Source: HGM13233 sp900762805
GTDB lineage: Bacteria; Bacillota; Clostridia; Oscillospirales; Ruminococcaceae
NCBI GenBank assembly: GCA_937993755.1
Contig: CALKMA010000017.1
Span: forward strand, 1 to 64,000
Reading direction: 5' to 3'
DNA: 64,000 nucleotides
In this document: in pieces, positions 28,303-37,948 of the stretch
Layout of the letters: each line of letters starts with the position of its first letter
Position numbering within the stretch: the first letter of the stretch is position 1
Notes under the pieces: generated by a model
The model's database searches: none
What the model saw: the letters and a program-made list of their open reading frames with translations, nothing else
What the model was told of the DNA's origin: nothing
Program-made: the position numbers and the translations under genes

Positions 28303-28540
28303 ATAGGGAGTGTGTCTAAACCTGCGGATTGCAGACCTCCCCGCTCCTTTGAGCGGGACGAAGGGAGCGTGAAACAGGCTTGCGCGCGTACCCGCCGTCA
28401 TCATAAGACGGGTCCTAAATGGCGGCAGACGGCAAGGCGGGATCGTACTGTCTCTGCCGGTCTTTGCACAGGGGCCGCGGGCGCGCCCGGCGCGGGGCAT
28501 GGCCGCTGCCGCTGTTCTATCAATTGCAAGGGAGAGGTCC

Positions 28541-28936
28541 ATGGAAAAGGAAAAGCTGATGCAGCTGGCGAAGGAGGCCGCGTGCAATGCGTACACGCCC
28601 TATTCGCACTACAATGTCGGGGCGGCCATCCTCGGCCGCAACGGAAAGGTCTATACCGGCTGCAATTTTGAAAACGCTTCGTTTGGGGCCACCATCTGCG
28701 CCGAGCGCTGCGCCGTCGGCTGCATGATAAACGACGGCTGCCGGAAGATTGCCGCCGCGGCCGTTTATGTCAGCGGCGAGCACGTCGGCACCTGCTGCGG
28801 CATCTGCCGTCAGGTGCTGGCCGAATTTGCCGACGGCGATATCCCCGTTTATTTCCTCTGCGCGTCGGGCGAAACGGCCGAGTATTCGATGACCGAGCTG
28901 CTGCCCGCCGGCTTTGCGCTTGAGCCGGAGGAATAG
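28541..28936 (+). CDS. cdd: Cytidine deaminase
   Basis: 131 residues from ATG 28541, preceded by GGGAGAGG. Zinc-dependent deamination of cytidine and deoxycytidine to uridine forms. The N-terminal YTPYSHYNVGAA, the zinc and catalytic ICAERCA, and CCGICRQ are clear; the last has Cys where PCGxCRQ has Pro. Homotetrameric-type length. The long leader upstream with hairpins suggests post-transcriptional control, unproven. Confidence 0.96.
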   Translation: MEKEKLMQLAKEAACNAYTPYSHYNVGAAILGRNGKVYTGCNFENASFGATICAERCAVGCMINDGCRKIAAAAVYVSGEHVGTCCGICRQVLAEFADGDIPVYFLCASGETAEYSMTELLPAGFALEPEE

Positions 28937-28954
28937 TGTCTCTGAAAGGGCAAA

Positions 28955-28988
28955 AAGCAAGGGCCTCTGCCGCGGCAGAGGCCCTTTT
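28955..28988. terminator. Bidirectional terminator between cdd and thiT
   Basis: A perfect 24-base palindrome (28961-28984) built on GGGCCTCTGCCG. On the + strand TTTT follows; on the minus strand TTGCTTTTTG follows. It serves the convergent cdd and thiT genes. Confidence 0.88.
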
Positions 28989-29000
28989 CGGATGGTGCGC

Positions 29001-29618
29001 TCAGGCTGTTTCGCCGAGCTTTTCAACGGCGGGAGCGAGGAGAGCCGCCACGATGCCGGTGATAATCATTTCAGGCACCAGATAACTGGCATTGTAGACC
29101 AGTGAGTAGAACACCGACAGGGAGGTGCCGGTGAAGGATGACAGTGCCCAGGCGCCGAAGTCGCCGAGGTTGCCGAAGAACCACTCGGCATATTCGCCGA
29201 ACACGATAAAGCCGGAGATGAAGCTTGAAACAAAGCGCAGCGCGATGGCTGCCACGGCGCCGAGACACAGCTCGCGGCGGGGCGATTTGAGCTTGCCGCG
29301 GAACATACCGCCCAGCCCCAGCACCGTAAAGGCGATGAGGTAATCGAACAGCAGCGAAACGATGACGCTGCCGACTGAGAGCCCGGACAGCGAGGCGCCG
29401 GTGATGAGCTGGAACAGCGCGAAGGCAAAGCCGGTCAGAAGCCCCCATTTGATGCCGTTGCGGTAGGAGGCGATGATGATGGGCAGCATGCTGCAGACGG
29501 TGATGGAGCCGCCCTGACCGAGAAACTTGAATTTCGGATAGATGGACAGCACACAGGAAATGGCGCACAGGATGGCGCACTCCGCTAAGATGCGGGTTTT
29601 GGGCTTGACATGGTTCAT
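29001..29618 (-). CDS. thiT: Thiamine ECF transporter substrate-binding protein ThiT
   Basis: 205 residues from the ATG at 29618 (GAAAGGAAC upstream); a longer frame upstream runs into the terminator and is not used. Six predicted membrane helices. Family features: ILAECAILCAISCVLS at the first helix and the GSITVCSMLPIIIASYRNG loop. It binds thiamine at high affinity and works with the shared ECF module, which is not in this window. A TPP riboswitch upstream confirms the vitamin. Confidence 0.95.
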   Translation of the reverse strand: MNHVKPKTRILAECAILCAISCVLSIYPKFKFLGQGGSITVCSMLPIIIASYRNGIKWGLLTGFAFALFQLITGASLSGLSVGSVIVSLLFDYLIAFTVLGLGGMFRGKLKSPRRELCLGAVAAIALRFVSSFISGFIVFGEYAEWFFGNLGDFGAWALSSFTGTSLSVFYSLVYNASYLVPEMIITGIVAALLAPAVEKLGETA

Positions 29619-29706
29619 AACAGTGTTCCTTTCAGAGAAAATAGTGCGACAGTTAAATGGCGCGGCGGCATGGCCGCCGGGAATGCTCTGCGCGCGCTTG
29701 AAACAC

Positions 29707-29740
29707 GGAAAAGCCGCCCGAAGCGGCGCTTCGGGCGGTT
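29707..29740 (-). terminator. Riboswitch-controlled terminator of thiT
   Basis: On the minus strand an 11-bp stem (29714-29724 with 29728-29738) is followed by CTTTTCC. It lies between the TPP aptamer and the thiT ribosome site, so it is the likely expression platform: TPP bound, transcription stops. Confidence 0.8.
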
Positions 29741-29758
29741 TGTGGTCTGTGTACAAAG

Positions 29759-29840
29759 AACGCTCCCTACGCCGGCATTGTCCGGTTCAGGTCAAAGGGT
29801 TTAGGCGGTAAGCCAATCTCAGCCGAAGCTCCCCTGCTGT
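29759..29840 (-). ncRNA. TPP riboswitch (THI element)
   Basis: Minus strand carries the hallmark blocks in order: GGGGAGC, GGCTGAGA, ACCCTTTGACCTGA, GGACAATGCC and GCGTAGGGAGC. This is a nearly canonical thiamine pyrophosphate aptamer with a short P3. Confidence 0.97.
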
Positions 29841-29855
29841 TTAATTGTCATATAG

Positions 29856-29885
29856 AGTATACTACTGCCGGGCTGCCCTTGTCAA
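29856..29885 (-). promoter_or_regulatory. Promoter of the TPP riboswitch-thiT transcript
   Basis: Minus strand TTGACA (29880-29885), 18-bp spacer, TATACT (29856-29861). It overlaps the 3' end of nth, so thiT is expressed apart from nth. Confidence 0.85.
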
Positions 29886-30506
29886 GCCCGCGGCGCAGAT
29901 ATCGTTCAGAAAGCAGCTGTCGCATTTGGGCGAATGTGCCGTGCAGACGGCCCGTCCGTGCAGCACCAGCCGGTGGCAGAAATCGTTGGCCGCATTGGGG
30001 TCAAGCAGCTCCCACAGCCGCCGCTCGACCTTGACAGGCTCCTTGCTGTCGGTCAGGCCGAAGCGGCCGCACAGGCGGATGCAGTGGGTGTCGGTCACGA
30101 CGGCCGGCTTGCCGAAAATGTCGCCCAGAATGAGGTTGGCGCTTTTGCGGCCGACGCCGGGCAGCGCCAGCAGGGCCTCCATCGTATCGGGCACGCGGCC
30201 GTCGTATTTTTCGCACAGCACGGTCATGCAGGCTTTTATATCGCGCGCCTTGCTGTTGCCGAGCCCACAGGGGCGCACCGTGTCGGTCAGCTCGGCAAGG
30301 TCGCAGTCGGCCAGCGCGCGGGGAGAGGGGTAGCGCTCGAAAAGCCCTGCCGTCACGATGTTGACGCGCGCGTCGGTGCATTGGGCGGCCAGCCGCACGG
30401 CGACCAGCAGCTTCCACGCATCATTATAGTCCAGGGTGCATTCGGCTGCCGGGTAATGCTCGGCCAGGCGGGCGACAATGACGGCCGCAGTCTGTTTGGC
30501 GTCCAT
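29862..30506 (-). CDS. nth: Endonuclease III
   Basis: 214 residues from ATG 30506, which has AGGAGGAAG upstream. A DNA glycosylase/AP lyase for oxidised pyrimidines. The helix-hairpin-helix LPGVGRKSANLIL, the catalytic Asp in VVTDTHC, and the C-terminal Fe-S ligands (C-x6-C-x2-C-x5-C) are all present. Transcribed divergently from glyA. Confidence 0.97.
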   Translation of the reverse strand: MDAKQTAAVIVARLAEHYPAAECTLDYNDAWKLLVAVRLAAQCTDARVNIVTAGLFERYPSPRALADCDLAELTDTVRPCGLGNSKARDIKACMTVLCEKYDGRVPDTMEALLALPGVGRKSANLILGDIFGKPAVVTDTHCIRLCGRFGLTDSKEPVKVERRLWELLDPNAANDFCHRLVLHGRAVCTAHSPKCDSCFLNDICAAGLTRAARQ

Positions 30507-30609
30507 AACTTCCTCCTGATGGTTGCTTTTTGCGGATTCAATGGTATGATATATACAGTGGGTGTCTTTGCCCGTCTCAACATTATACACCATTTTGGAG
30601 GCCATGTAA

Positions 30610-31860
30610 ATGTATCAAACTCTGTTAGACAGCGTCGGTTTTGTTGAGCGCTGCGACCCGGCAGTCGGCTGTGCCATGCGGCGCGAGCTGGAGCGTCAGC
30701 ACACCCATATTGAACTGATCGCTTCGGAAAACATCGTTTCCCCGGCCGTGCTGGCCGCCATGGGGAGTGTTCTTACCAATAAATATGCCGAGGGTTACCC
30801 CGGCCGCCGCTATTACGGCGGCTGCGAATATGTCGATGAGGTCGAAAACATCGCCATCGACCGCGCCTGCCGGCTTTTCGGCGCCGACCATGCCAATGTG
30901 CAGCCCCATTCGGGCGCACAGGCCAACCTGGCCGCCTATATGGCCGTGCTGCAGCCGGGCGATACGGTGCTGGGCATGTCGCTCGAAAGCGGCGGTCACC
31001 TGACGCACGGGTCGCCCGTCAACGCGTCGGGGCGGCTCTACCGCTTTATCCCCTACGGTGTAGGGGAGGATGGCCGGCTCGACTATGACGCCATTGAGCG
31101 CCTTGCCGCCGAGCACCGCCCGCGGCTGATCGTCGCGGGGGCCAGCGCCTATCCGCGCGCCATCGACTTTGCGCGCATCGGCGCCATCGCCCGCCGGTAC
31201 GGCGCGCTGTTCATGGTCGATATGGCCCATATTGCGGGGCTGGTGGCGGCCGGGCTGCACCAGTCGCCGGTGCCCTGCGCCGATATCGTTACCACGACTA
31301 CGCACAAAACGCTGCGCGGCCCGCGCGGCGGTATGATCCTTTGCCGGGAGGAGCTGAAGAAGGCGATAGACAAGGCCGTTTTCCCCGGTATGCAGGGCGG
31401 ACCGCTGATGCACATCATCGCCGCCAAGGCCGTCGCTTTCGGCGAGGCGCTGCGGCCGGAATTCGGCGAGTATCAGCGGCAGATCATTGAAAATGCCGCG
31501 GCGCTGGCCGACCGGCTGACGGCACGCGGCCTTCGGCTGGTGACCGGCGGCACCGACAATCACCTCATGCTGGTCGATCTGCGCGGCACCGGCGTGACCG
31601 GCCGCGAGCTGGAGCAGAGGCTCGACAGCGTCCATATCACCGTCAACAAAAACGCCGTGCCCGGCGACCCCGAAAAGCCGACAGTTACCAGCGGCGTCCG
31701 CCTCGGTACACCGGCTGTCACGACGCGCGGCTTCGGCACGGCACAGTCGGCCGAGGTGGGCGACCTCATCGCCGATGTCGTCTTTGACTACGAAAACAAA
31801 AAGGAGGCGGTGCTGCGCCGCGCCGAGCTGCTGTGCAGCGCCTATCCCGTTTACCGTTAA
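30610..31860 (+). CDS. glyA: Serine hydroxymethyltransferase
   Basis: A 416-residue PLP enzyme interconverting serine and glycine with tetrahydrofolate. The PLP lysine is in VTTTTHKTLRGPRGG; NKYAEGYPGRRYYGG near residue 57 is the classical substrate and dimer loop. TTGGAGG precedes the ATG. First gene of a co-directional group with rarA, the lipid kinase and an MFS protein. Confidence 0.98.
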   Translation: MYQTLLDSVGFVERCDPAVGCAMRRELERQHTHIELIASENIVSPAVLAAMGSVLTNKYAEGYPGRRYYGGCEYVDEVENIAIDRACRLFGADHANVQPHSGAQANLAAYMAVLQPGDTVLGMSLESGGHLTHGSPVNASGRLYRFIPYGVGEDGRLDYDAIERLAAEHRPRLIVAGASAYPRAIDFARIGAIARRYGALFMVDMAHIAGLVAAGLHQSPVPCADIVTTTTHKTLRGPRGGMILCREELKKAIDKAVFPGMQGGPLMHIIAAKAVAFGEALRPEFGEYQRQIIENAAALADRLTARGLRLVTGGTDNHLMLVDLRGTGVTGRELEQRLDSVHITVNKNAVPGDPEKPTVTSGVRLGTPAVTTRGFGTAQSAEVGDLIADVVFDYENKKEAVLRRAELLCSAYPVYR

Positions 31861-31872
31861 AAGGAGCAAGCC

Positions 31873-33123
31873 ATGGAACCTCTTGCCGTCCTGCTGCGGC
31901 CTCAGACGCTTGACGACGTCTTTGGACAGCGGCACCTGCTTTCCCACAGCAGTGTGTTTTACAAAATGATAGCTGCCGGCACGGTGCCCAATATGATTTT
32001 TTACGGGCCGTCGGGCGTCGGGAAGACGACTGTCGCCCGCATCATTGCCAAAAACAGCGGGATGTCCTTCCATGCCCTCAACGGCACCACGGCCTCGACG
32101 GCCGATATCCGCGAGGTCATCGCCAGCGTCGGCACCCTTATGGGGCAGGGCGGTGTGCTGCTTTATCTTGACGAGATCCAGTATCTCAATAAAAAGCAGC
32201 AGCAGACGCTGCTGGAATTCATTGAGGGCGGCTCGGTCACACTGATCGCCGCCACCACCGAGAACCCGCACTTTTATGTTTACAACGCGCTGCTGTCGCG
32301 CTGCACGGTGTTTGAATTCCGGCGGCTTGATACGGCTGACATCGAGGCAGCGCTCGACCGCGCCGCCGCCGAGCTGGCCGCCCGCGGCCGGCACATCACC
32401 TTTGCGGGCGATACCCGCCGTATCCTTGCGTCGGCGGCCGCCGGCGACGTGCGCAAGGCGCTCAATTTTCTGGAGCTGCTCATCGCCGCCGAGCCGGGCG
32501 ACGCCGTGCTGACCGAGGAGGCCGCCGGACAGGTGACAGCCTTCAGCAGTGCGCTGGGCGACCGCGCCGACGACAACCACTATAATCTGCTGTCGGCTTT
32601 TCAGAAGTCGATCCGCGGCAGCGACCCCGACGCGGCGCTGCACTATCTGGCGCGGCTGCTGGTGGCGGGCGATCTCATTTCGCCCTGCCGGCGGCTGCTG
32701 GTCATCGCCAGCGAGGACATCGGCCTTGCCTACCCGCAGGCGGCAGCCATCGTCAACGCCTGTGTTGACAGCGCCTTCCGCCTGGGGCTGCCGGAGGCCG
32801 CCATTCCGCTGGCCGAGGCCGTCGTGCTGCTGGCCACGGCGCCCAAGAGCAACGCTTCCTATATGGCCTATCAGCAGGCGGCGGCCGATGTCGAGGCCGG
32901 GCGCTATTCCGATGTGCCCGACCATCTCAAGTCAAGCCCCGTCACGCGCGGCGAGCCCTATAAGTATGCGCACGATTACAAGAACCACTATGTCGTTCAG
33001 CAATATATGCCCGATGCGCTGGTCGGCAAAAAATACTACCGGTATGGCGACAATAAGACCGAGCAGGCTGCACGGGCCTATTGGGAGCGCATACTGACCC
33101 AGGCAAAGGAGAGCCAACCATGA
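31873..33123 (+). CDS. rarA: Replication-associated recombination protein A (RarA/MgsA AAA ATPase)
   Basis: A 416-residue clamp-loader-like ATPase acting at stalled forks. RP-x-TLDDVFGQRHLL at the start, Walker A GPSGVGKTT, Walker B LLYLDEIQYL and sensor TTENPHF are visible, and the C-terminal tetramerisation region ends with YKYAHDYKNHYVVQQYMPD. In Bacillus subtilis rarA sits close to hisS-aspS, tcdA and cymR; all are present here but scattered. Confidence 0.97.
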   Translation: MEPLAVLLRPQTLDDVFGQRHLLSHSSVFYKMIAAGTVPNMIFYGPSGVGKTTVARIIAKNSGMSFHALNGTTASTADIREVIASVGTLMGQGGVLLYLDEIQYLNKKQQQTLLEFIEGGSVTLIAATTENPHFYVYNALLSRCTVFEFRRLDTADIEAALDRAAAELAARGRHITFAGDTRRILASAAAGDVRKALNFLELLIAAEPGDAVLTEEAAGQVTAFSSALGDRADDNHYNLLSAFQKSIRGSDPDAALHYLARLLVAGDLISPCRRLLVIASEDIGLAYPQAAAIVNACVDSAFRLGLPEAAIPLAEAVVLLATAPKSNASYMAYQQAAADVEAGRYSDVPDHLKSSPVTRGEPYKYAHDYKNHYVVQQYMPDALVGKKYYRYGDNKTEQAARAYWERILTQAKESQP

Positions 33124-34088
33124 AGGATCTGCTGCTTCTGATCAACCCCAAGGCGGGCCGAAGGGTCGTCCGCAACAAGCTGATGGATATCGCCGATCTC
33201 TTTATCAAGGAGGGCTACGCGGTGGCCATCTATATCACACAGGGCTCCGGCGATGCCACCCGCTATGTCGCCAAGCACGGCGACGGCTACGATCTGGTCG
33301 TCTGCTGCGGCGGCGACGGCACGCTCAGCGAAACAGTCAACGGGCTGGCGCAGCTCAAGCGGCCGCCGGCCGTCGGCTATATTTCGGGCGGCACCACCAA
33401 CGATGTCGGCTTCAGCCTTCATCTGCCGTTCGAGATGAACAGGGCCGCTGAGACGGCGGTGCGCGGTCAGCCGATGCCGTGGGATATCGGCCTGTTCAAC
33501 GGCGACCGCTATTTCTGCTATGTGGCGGCCTTCGGGCTGTTCACCGAGGTGACCTATGCCACCGACCAGCAGGCCAAGAACGCGCTCGGCCGCACGGCTT
33601 ATCTTCTTCAGGGGGCGCGGTCGCTCAGCTCGGTCAAAAGCACCCACATTACGCTCGACTGCGACGGTCAGACCATTGAGGACGACTACATCCTGTTCAT
33701 GATGAGCAACACCGTTTCAGTGGGCGGCTTCCGCACGGTATTCAGCGAGCTGCCCCGTCTGGACGACGGCCTGTTCGAGGTTCTGCTGGTCAAGCGGCCG
33801 CGCACGCTGGAGGATCTGAACCATGTTACCAACATCCTGCTGCAGCTGGAGAGCGTCGATGAGATCGACTCAGAATTCATAACGGTCCTGCGCGGCAAAA
33901 AGGTGCGCATCCGCACCGACCATCCCGTCGCGTGGACCATCGACGGCGAATACGGCGGCGAGACAACCGACGTCGCCATCGAGGTCTGCCCGCAGATGCT
34001 GACCATCATGACGGGCGACCCTGAAAAAGTCGGAGACCGCCGCTCGCTGCTCTCGCGCATCTTCCGCCCCCAAAGAAAAACGGAGTGA
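33120..34088 (+). CDS. Diacylglycerol kinase-family lipid kinase
   Basis: 322 residues from the ATG at 33120, overlapping the rarA stop in ATGA. The N-terminus LLLINPKAGRR and the nucleotide loop CCGGDGTLSETVNG are typical of the DAGK/YegS/DgkB catalytic fold; SGGTTNDVGFSL is the second conserved block. It probably phosphorylates diacylglycerol or a related lipid at the membrane. Exact substrate not determined. Confidence 0.93.
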   Translation: MKDLLLLINPKAGRRVVRNKLMDIADLFIKEGYAVAIYITQGSGDATRYVAKHGDGYDLVVCCGGDGTLSETVNGLAQLKRPPAVGYISGGTTNDVGFSLHLPFEMNRAAETAVRGQPMPWDIGLFNGDRYFCYVAAFGLFTEVTYATDQQAKNALGRTAYLLQGARSLSSVKSTHITLDCDGQTIEDDYILFMMSNTVSVGGFRTVFSELPRLDDGLFEVLLVKRPRTLEDLNHVTNILLQLESVDEIDSEFITVLRGKKVRIRTDHPVAWTIDGEYGGETTDVAIEVCPQMLTIMTGDPEKVGDRRSLLSRIFRPQRKTE

Positions 34089-34152
34089 CGCATCGGGAAG
34101 CGGCTCCGATTGAAGATATAAAAACAGCCCTGAGAGGGCAGAGGGAAGTTCT

Positions 34153-35349
34153 GTGAATAAAACCGTCAATTTCAGGTTCAGTCTTGTCATGATCTTTTAC
34201 TTCGCGGCCTACGCCGCAACGATGGCCTTTGCCTCGTCCTATCTGCTGCACAAGGGGCTGAGCGACGGCATGATCGGCGTCTTTTTCGCCGGGTTCAATA
34301 TCCTGTCGGTGTTCGGGCAGTCGCTGGTGGCCGGCTTTATCCAGAGGCACCCCCGCGTCGAGGTCAAGGATGTCGGCACCGTGCTGGCACTGGCCGCGGC
34401 GGCCTTCTCGGTCGGACTGATCTTTGCCAAAAGCCCGGCAGCCGTCCTGCTGTTCGCCACCGCCGCGTTCACCATGCTGCAGACGCTGCTGCCGCTCACC
34501 AATGTGCTGGCCTTTGTGTATGAGGACTGCGGCGCGCCCGCCAACTACGGCTTTGCCCGCGGCTGCGGCGGGCTGTCCTACGCCGTCATGGGGCTGGTGC
34601 TGGGCCGCATCATCACCCGTACATCGGAGGATATCCTGCCCTTTACCTATATCCTGTTCGGACTGCTGCTGGCCGCCGTGCTGTGGAGCTACCGCCGCCC
34701 GCCGGTGTCCGGCGCGACGGGGCCGGTAAAGCCGGCCGTCCGCAGTCAGATATCGGTGCCGGCCTTCATGAAAAAGTATAAGCGGCTGACGGTGCTGCTG
34801 ACGGCCATCCTGCTCGTCTATGTCAGCCACAACATCATCAACAACTATCTCATCCAGATCATTACCGACGTCGGCGGTACCAACGCCGACATGGGCACGG
34901 CCGTCTTTCTGGCCTCGCTGTTCGAGCTGCCGATGATGGCGGCCTATTCGCTGCTGATCCGCCGCTTCAGCGACGGCTGCCTGCTGCGTCTGTCGCTGCT
35001 GGCCTTTCTTGCCAAGCATATCATTACCACCTTTGCGGCCAGTGTCGGCATGATCTACCTTGCCCAGACCTTTCATATGCTGTCCTTCGGCCTGTTTATG
35101 CCGGCCGCCGTGTCCTATATCAAGGCGCAGGTCGAGCCGGAGGATATCGTCCGCGGCCAGTCGATGCTGACGGTGTTCATGACGCTCAGCAACATTGTGG
35201 CCTCGCTGGCCGGCGGCGCGCTGCTGGAGGCCACGAGCGTTCACAGCACCATGCTGATCGTTGGGGTCGTTACCGTCGCCGGTGTGGCGGTGGCGCTGCC
35301 GGCCATCGTGGACAGCCGGGCAGAAAAGAAGGCCGGAAAAACGGCTTAG
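34153..35349 (+). CDS. MFS transporter
   Basis: A 398-residue permease with about 12 hydrophobic segments, starting at GTG 34153 (GAGGGAAG upstream). The layout of two six-helix halves with a basic central loop (about 190-215) fits the major facilitator superfamily, of the MFS_1-like group related to nucleoside:H+ symporters. Substrate unknown. Probably last gene of the glyA group. Confidence 0.85.
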   Translation: MNKTVNFRFSLVMIFYFAAYAATMAFASSYLLHKGLSDGMIGVFFAGFNILSVFGQSLVAGFIQRHPRVEVKDVGTVLALAAAAFSVGLIFAKSPAAVLLFATAAFTMLQTLLPLTNVLAFVYEDCGAPANYGFARGCGGLSYAVMGLVLGRIITRTSEDILPFTYILFGLLLAAVLWSYRRPPVSGATGPVKPAVRSQISVPAFMKKYKRLTVLLTAILLVYVSHNIINNYLIQIITDVGGTNADMGTAVFLASLFELPMMAAYSLLIRRFSDGCLLRLSLLAFLAKHIITTFAASVGMIYLAQTFHMLSFGLFMPAAVSYIKAQVEPEDIVRGQSMLTVFMTLSNIVASLAGGALLEATSVHSTMLIVGVVTVAGVAVALPAIVDSRAEKKAGKTA

Positions 35350-35381
35350 CATTTTGCACCCAGGACGCCATGCATTTTTTC

Positions 35382-35407
35382 AGCGCCCCGCCGAAAGGCG
35401 GGGCGCT
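35382..35407. other. GAAA-capped hairpin after the MFS gene
   Basis: An 11-bp perfect stem AGCGCCCCGCC/GGCGGGGCGCT closed by a GAAA tetraloop, 32 bp after the MFS stop. No U-run follows on either strand, so its terminator role is uncertain. The 35408-35758 stretch shows no gene. Confidence 0.55.
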
Positions 35408-35758
35408 GTCTGGCACTCTTGGGACGCTTCGGGCGGCAGCCCAGGCGGATGCCGCCGTTGCCGGGCGGCCCGTCCCTCTTTCGAAATGTCCTGCGGCTGC
35501 CGGCCGCCCCTGTTGCCGCCCTGCGCTGCCGGGGATTATTTGCGGAAAGCCCGGCTGCGCCCAACAAACGGCTTTGACGCGGATCTGCACCGCCGGGGAT
35601 CATTTTTGCGCCGCTGGGCAGGGCTTGGCTTCTTGGGACGAGCCTTGAACCCTCACGGTCCATTTTGCATAACAGGATGTGTAATATAGCTGGAATATAC
35701 AAATAGTATTGCGATATGCCCTGCGCGCGACGCCCTGCCTGCTTCCGGCAGAAAAAAG

Positions 35759-35787
35759 TTGCAATCGCTCCGCCGGTATAATATAAT
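35759..35787 (+). promoter_or_regulatory. typA promoter
   Basis: TTGCAA (35759-35764), 17-bp spacer, TATAAT (35782-35787); a second overlapping TATAAT begins at 35777. Confidence 0.85.
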
Positions 35788-35821
35788 ATAAAGGTTGTGT
35801 TTAAGAAAGGCGGAGATAGCT

Positions 35822-37660
35822 TTGAAAGATCAATCCATTCGTAATGTTGCCATTATCGCACACGTCGATCACGGCAAGACCACCCTTGTTGACGAAATGC
35901 TCAAGCAGGGCGGCGTCTGGCGCGATAATCAGACGGTGGCCGACCGTGTGATGGACAGCGGCGACCTTGAAAGGGAGCGCGGCATCACCATACTGGCCAA
36001 AAATACGGCCATCAATTATAAAAACATCAAAATCAATATCGTCGATACCCCCGGCCACGCCGACTTCGGCGGCGAGGTCGAGCGCATTCTCAAGATGGTC
36101 AACGGTGTTATCCTGCTGGTCGATGCCGCCGAGGGTCCCATGCCTCAGACCCGCTTTGTGCTGTCGCGCGCGCTGGAGCTGGGGCACCGCGTCATCGTCG
36201 TCATCAATAAGATCGACCGGCCCGACCAGCGCATCAAGGAGGTCATCGATGAGGTGCTGGAGCTGCTGATCGACCTCAACGCCACCGACGATCAGCTTGA
36301 CAGCCCCATGCTGTTCTGCTCGGCCCGGCAGGGCACCGCCAGCTTTTCTCCCGATGTGCCCGGCACCGACCTTCGGCCGCTGCTCGATACCATTGTCGAT
36401 TATATCCCGGCGCCCGACGCCGACACCGACAAGCCTTTCCAGATGCTGGTGTCCTCCATCGACTACAATGACTTTGTCGGCCGCATCGCCATCGGCCGCA
36501 TCGAGCGCGGCACCGTCCGGCAAAATCAGGAGGTCACGGTCTGCAACTACCATGAGCAGGGGCAGCGGCCGGCCAAGCGCATCAAGGCCACCAACATCTA
36601 TATGTTTGACGGGCTGTCCCGCACTGCCGTTGCCCAGGCGACGGCGGGCAACATCATCGCTTTGTCGGGCATTCCCGATATCACCATCGGCGACACGGTC
36701 TGCGATGTCGCCTGCCCTGAGCCGCTGCATTTTGTGAAGATATCCGCGCCGACAATGGAGATGACCTTTTCGGTCAACGACAGTCCCTTCGCCGGCCGCG
36801 AGGGCAAATATGTCACCTCGCGCAACCTGCGCGACCGCCTGATGCGCGAGACGCTCAAGGATGTTTCGCTGCGCGTCAGCGAGACCGACTCGACCGACGC
36901 CTTTGCCGTCGCCGGCCGCGGCGAGATGCACCTTTCCATCCTTATCGAGACGATGCGGCGCGAGGGCTATGAGTTTCAGGTATCGCCGCCCCGTATGCTC
37001 AACAAGACCATCGACGGCAAGCTGTGCGAGCCGATCGAGCGGCTGGTGGTCGATGTGCCGGCTGACAGCGTAGGCGCCGTCATTGAAAAGCTGGGGGCGC
37101 GCAAAGCCGAGCTGCTCGACATGACCCCCGTCGGAAGCCGCATGAAGCTGCAGTTTCTGGTGCCCTCCCGCGGGCTGATCGGCTACCGCAACGAGCTGCT
37201 GACGGACACCAAGGGCGAGGGCATCATGGCCTCGGTTTTTGAGTGCTACCAGCCCATGAAGGGCGAGATCGTCCGCCGCAGCACCGGCAGCCTTGTCGCC
37301 TTTGAGACGGGTGAGGCGGTGGCCTACGGCCTTTACGGCGCGCAGGAACGCGGCGTGCTGTTTATCTCGCCGGGCACTGAGGTCTACGCCGGCATGATCG
37401 TCGGCTATTCGCCCAAGAGCGACGACCTTTCGGTCAACGTCTGCAAGCGCAAGCAGCTCACCAACATGCGCGCCGCCGGCAGCGACGAGGCGCTGCGCCT
37501 GACGCCGCCGACCGTTTACAGCCTCGAACAGTGTCTGGAATTTCTGGCCGATGACGAGCTGCTGGAGGTCACGCCCAGGAGCCTGCGCCTGAGAAAGCGC
37601 CTGCTCAGCCACGCCGACCGTATGCGGCTGGCCTCGCAGAAGAAGAACAGCAGGGTGTAA
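35822..37660 (+). CDS. typA: Ribosome-associated GTPase BipA/TypA
   Basis: A 612-residue translational GTPase involved in late 50S assembly and stress growth. G1 AHVDHGKTT, G3 DTPGHADFGG and G4 NKIDRPDQR are intact, with EF-G-like domains and the TypA-specific C-terminus. The start is TTG 35822 (LKDQSIRN), chosen because AAGGCGGAG lies 8 bases upstream. Confidence 0.97.
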   Translation: MKDQSIRNVAIIAHVDHGKTTLVDEMLKQGGVWRDNQTVADRVMDSGDLERERGITILAKNTAINYKNIKINIVDTPGHADFGGEVERILKMVNGVILLVDAAEGPMPQTRFVLSRALELGHRVIVVINKIDRPDQRIKEVIDEVLELLIDLNATDDQLDSPMLFCSARQGTASFSPDVPGTDLRPLLDTIVDYIPAPDADTDKPFQMLVSSIDYNDFVGRIAIGRIERGTVRQNQEVTVCNYHEQGQRPAKRIKATNIYMFDGLSRTAVAQATAGNIIALSGIPDITIGDTVCDVACPEPLHFVKISAPTMEMTFSVNDSPFAGREGKYVTSRNLRDRLMRETLKDVSLRVSETDSTDAFAVAGRGEMHLSILIETMRREGYEFQVSPPRMLNKTIDGKLCEPIERLVVDVPADSVGAVIEKLGARKAELLDMTPVGSRMKLQFLVPSRGLIGYRNELLTDTKGEGIMASVFECYQPMKGEIVRRSTGSLVAFETGEAVAYGLYGAQERGVLFISPGTEVYAGMIVGYSPKSDDLSVNVCKRKQLTNMRAAGSDEALRLTPPTVYSLEQCLEFLADDELLEVTPRSLRLRKRLLSHADRMRLASQKKNSRV

Positions 37661-37853
37661 CGACGCGGGCCGGACAAGGCAGCTCCGCTTCCCGCCGCGG
37701 GGGCATTAAAGTGCTCCGCGCCGTGCGGAATTTGCAGGGGACCCCGCAAGGGTCCGGGCCGGGCGGAGAGAAATGCGCCGTGCGGCCGGAGCCTGCCGCA
37801 GAAGGGCAGGGAACCGCGCTGCACTCATGAGCCGATATCTGATAGCAAACGAC

Positions 37854-37881
37854 AGCCGGCCCGCTTTTCAGCGGGCCGGCT
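37854..37881. terminator. Hairpin between convergent typA and pepF
   Basis: AGCCGGCCCGC (37854-37864) and GCGGGCCGGCT (37871-37881) with loop TTTTCA. A second hairpin GCCGCCC-GAA-GGGGCGGC lies near 37902. Neither has a strong U tract; together they separate convergent transcripts. Confidence 0.65.
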
Positions 37882-37948
37882 GTGCTGTCTCTCTGTTTTC
37901 TGCCGCCCGAAGGGGCGGCCTCTGACGGAAAAGGGCTGTGGGGTGCCT

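Noticed and set aside
30625..32925. A minus-strand open frame of 766 codons
   Set aside because: Antisense of glyA and rarA, with no family features of its own.
35801..37612. A minus-strand open frame of 603 codons
   Set aside because: Antisense of typA.
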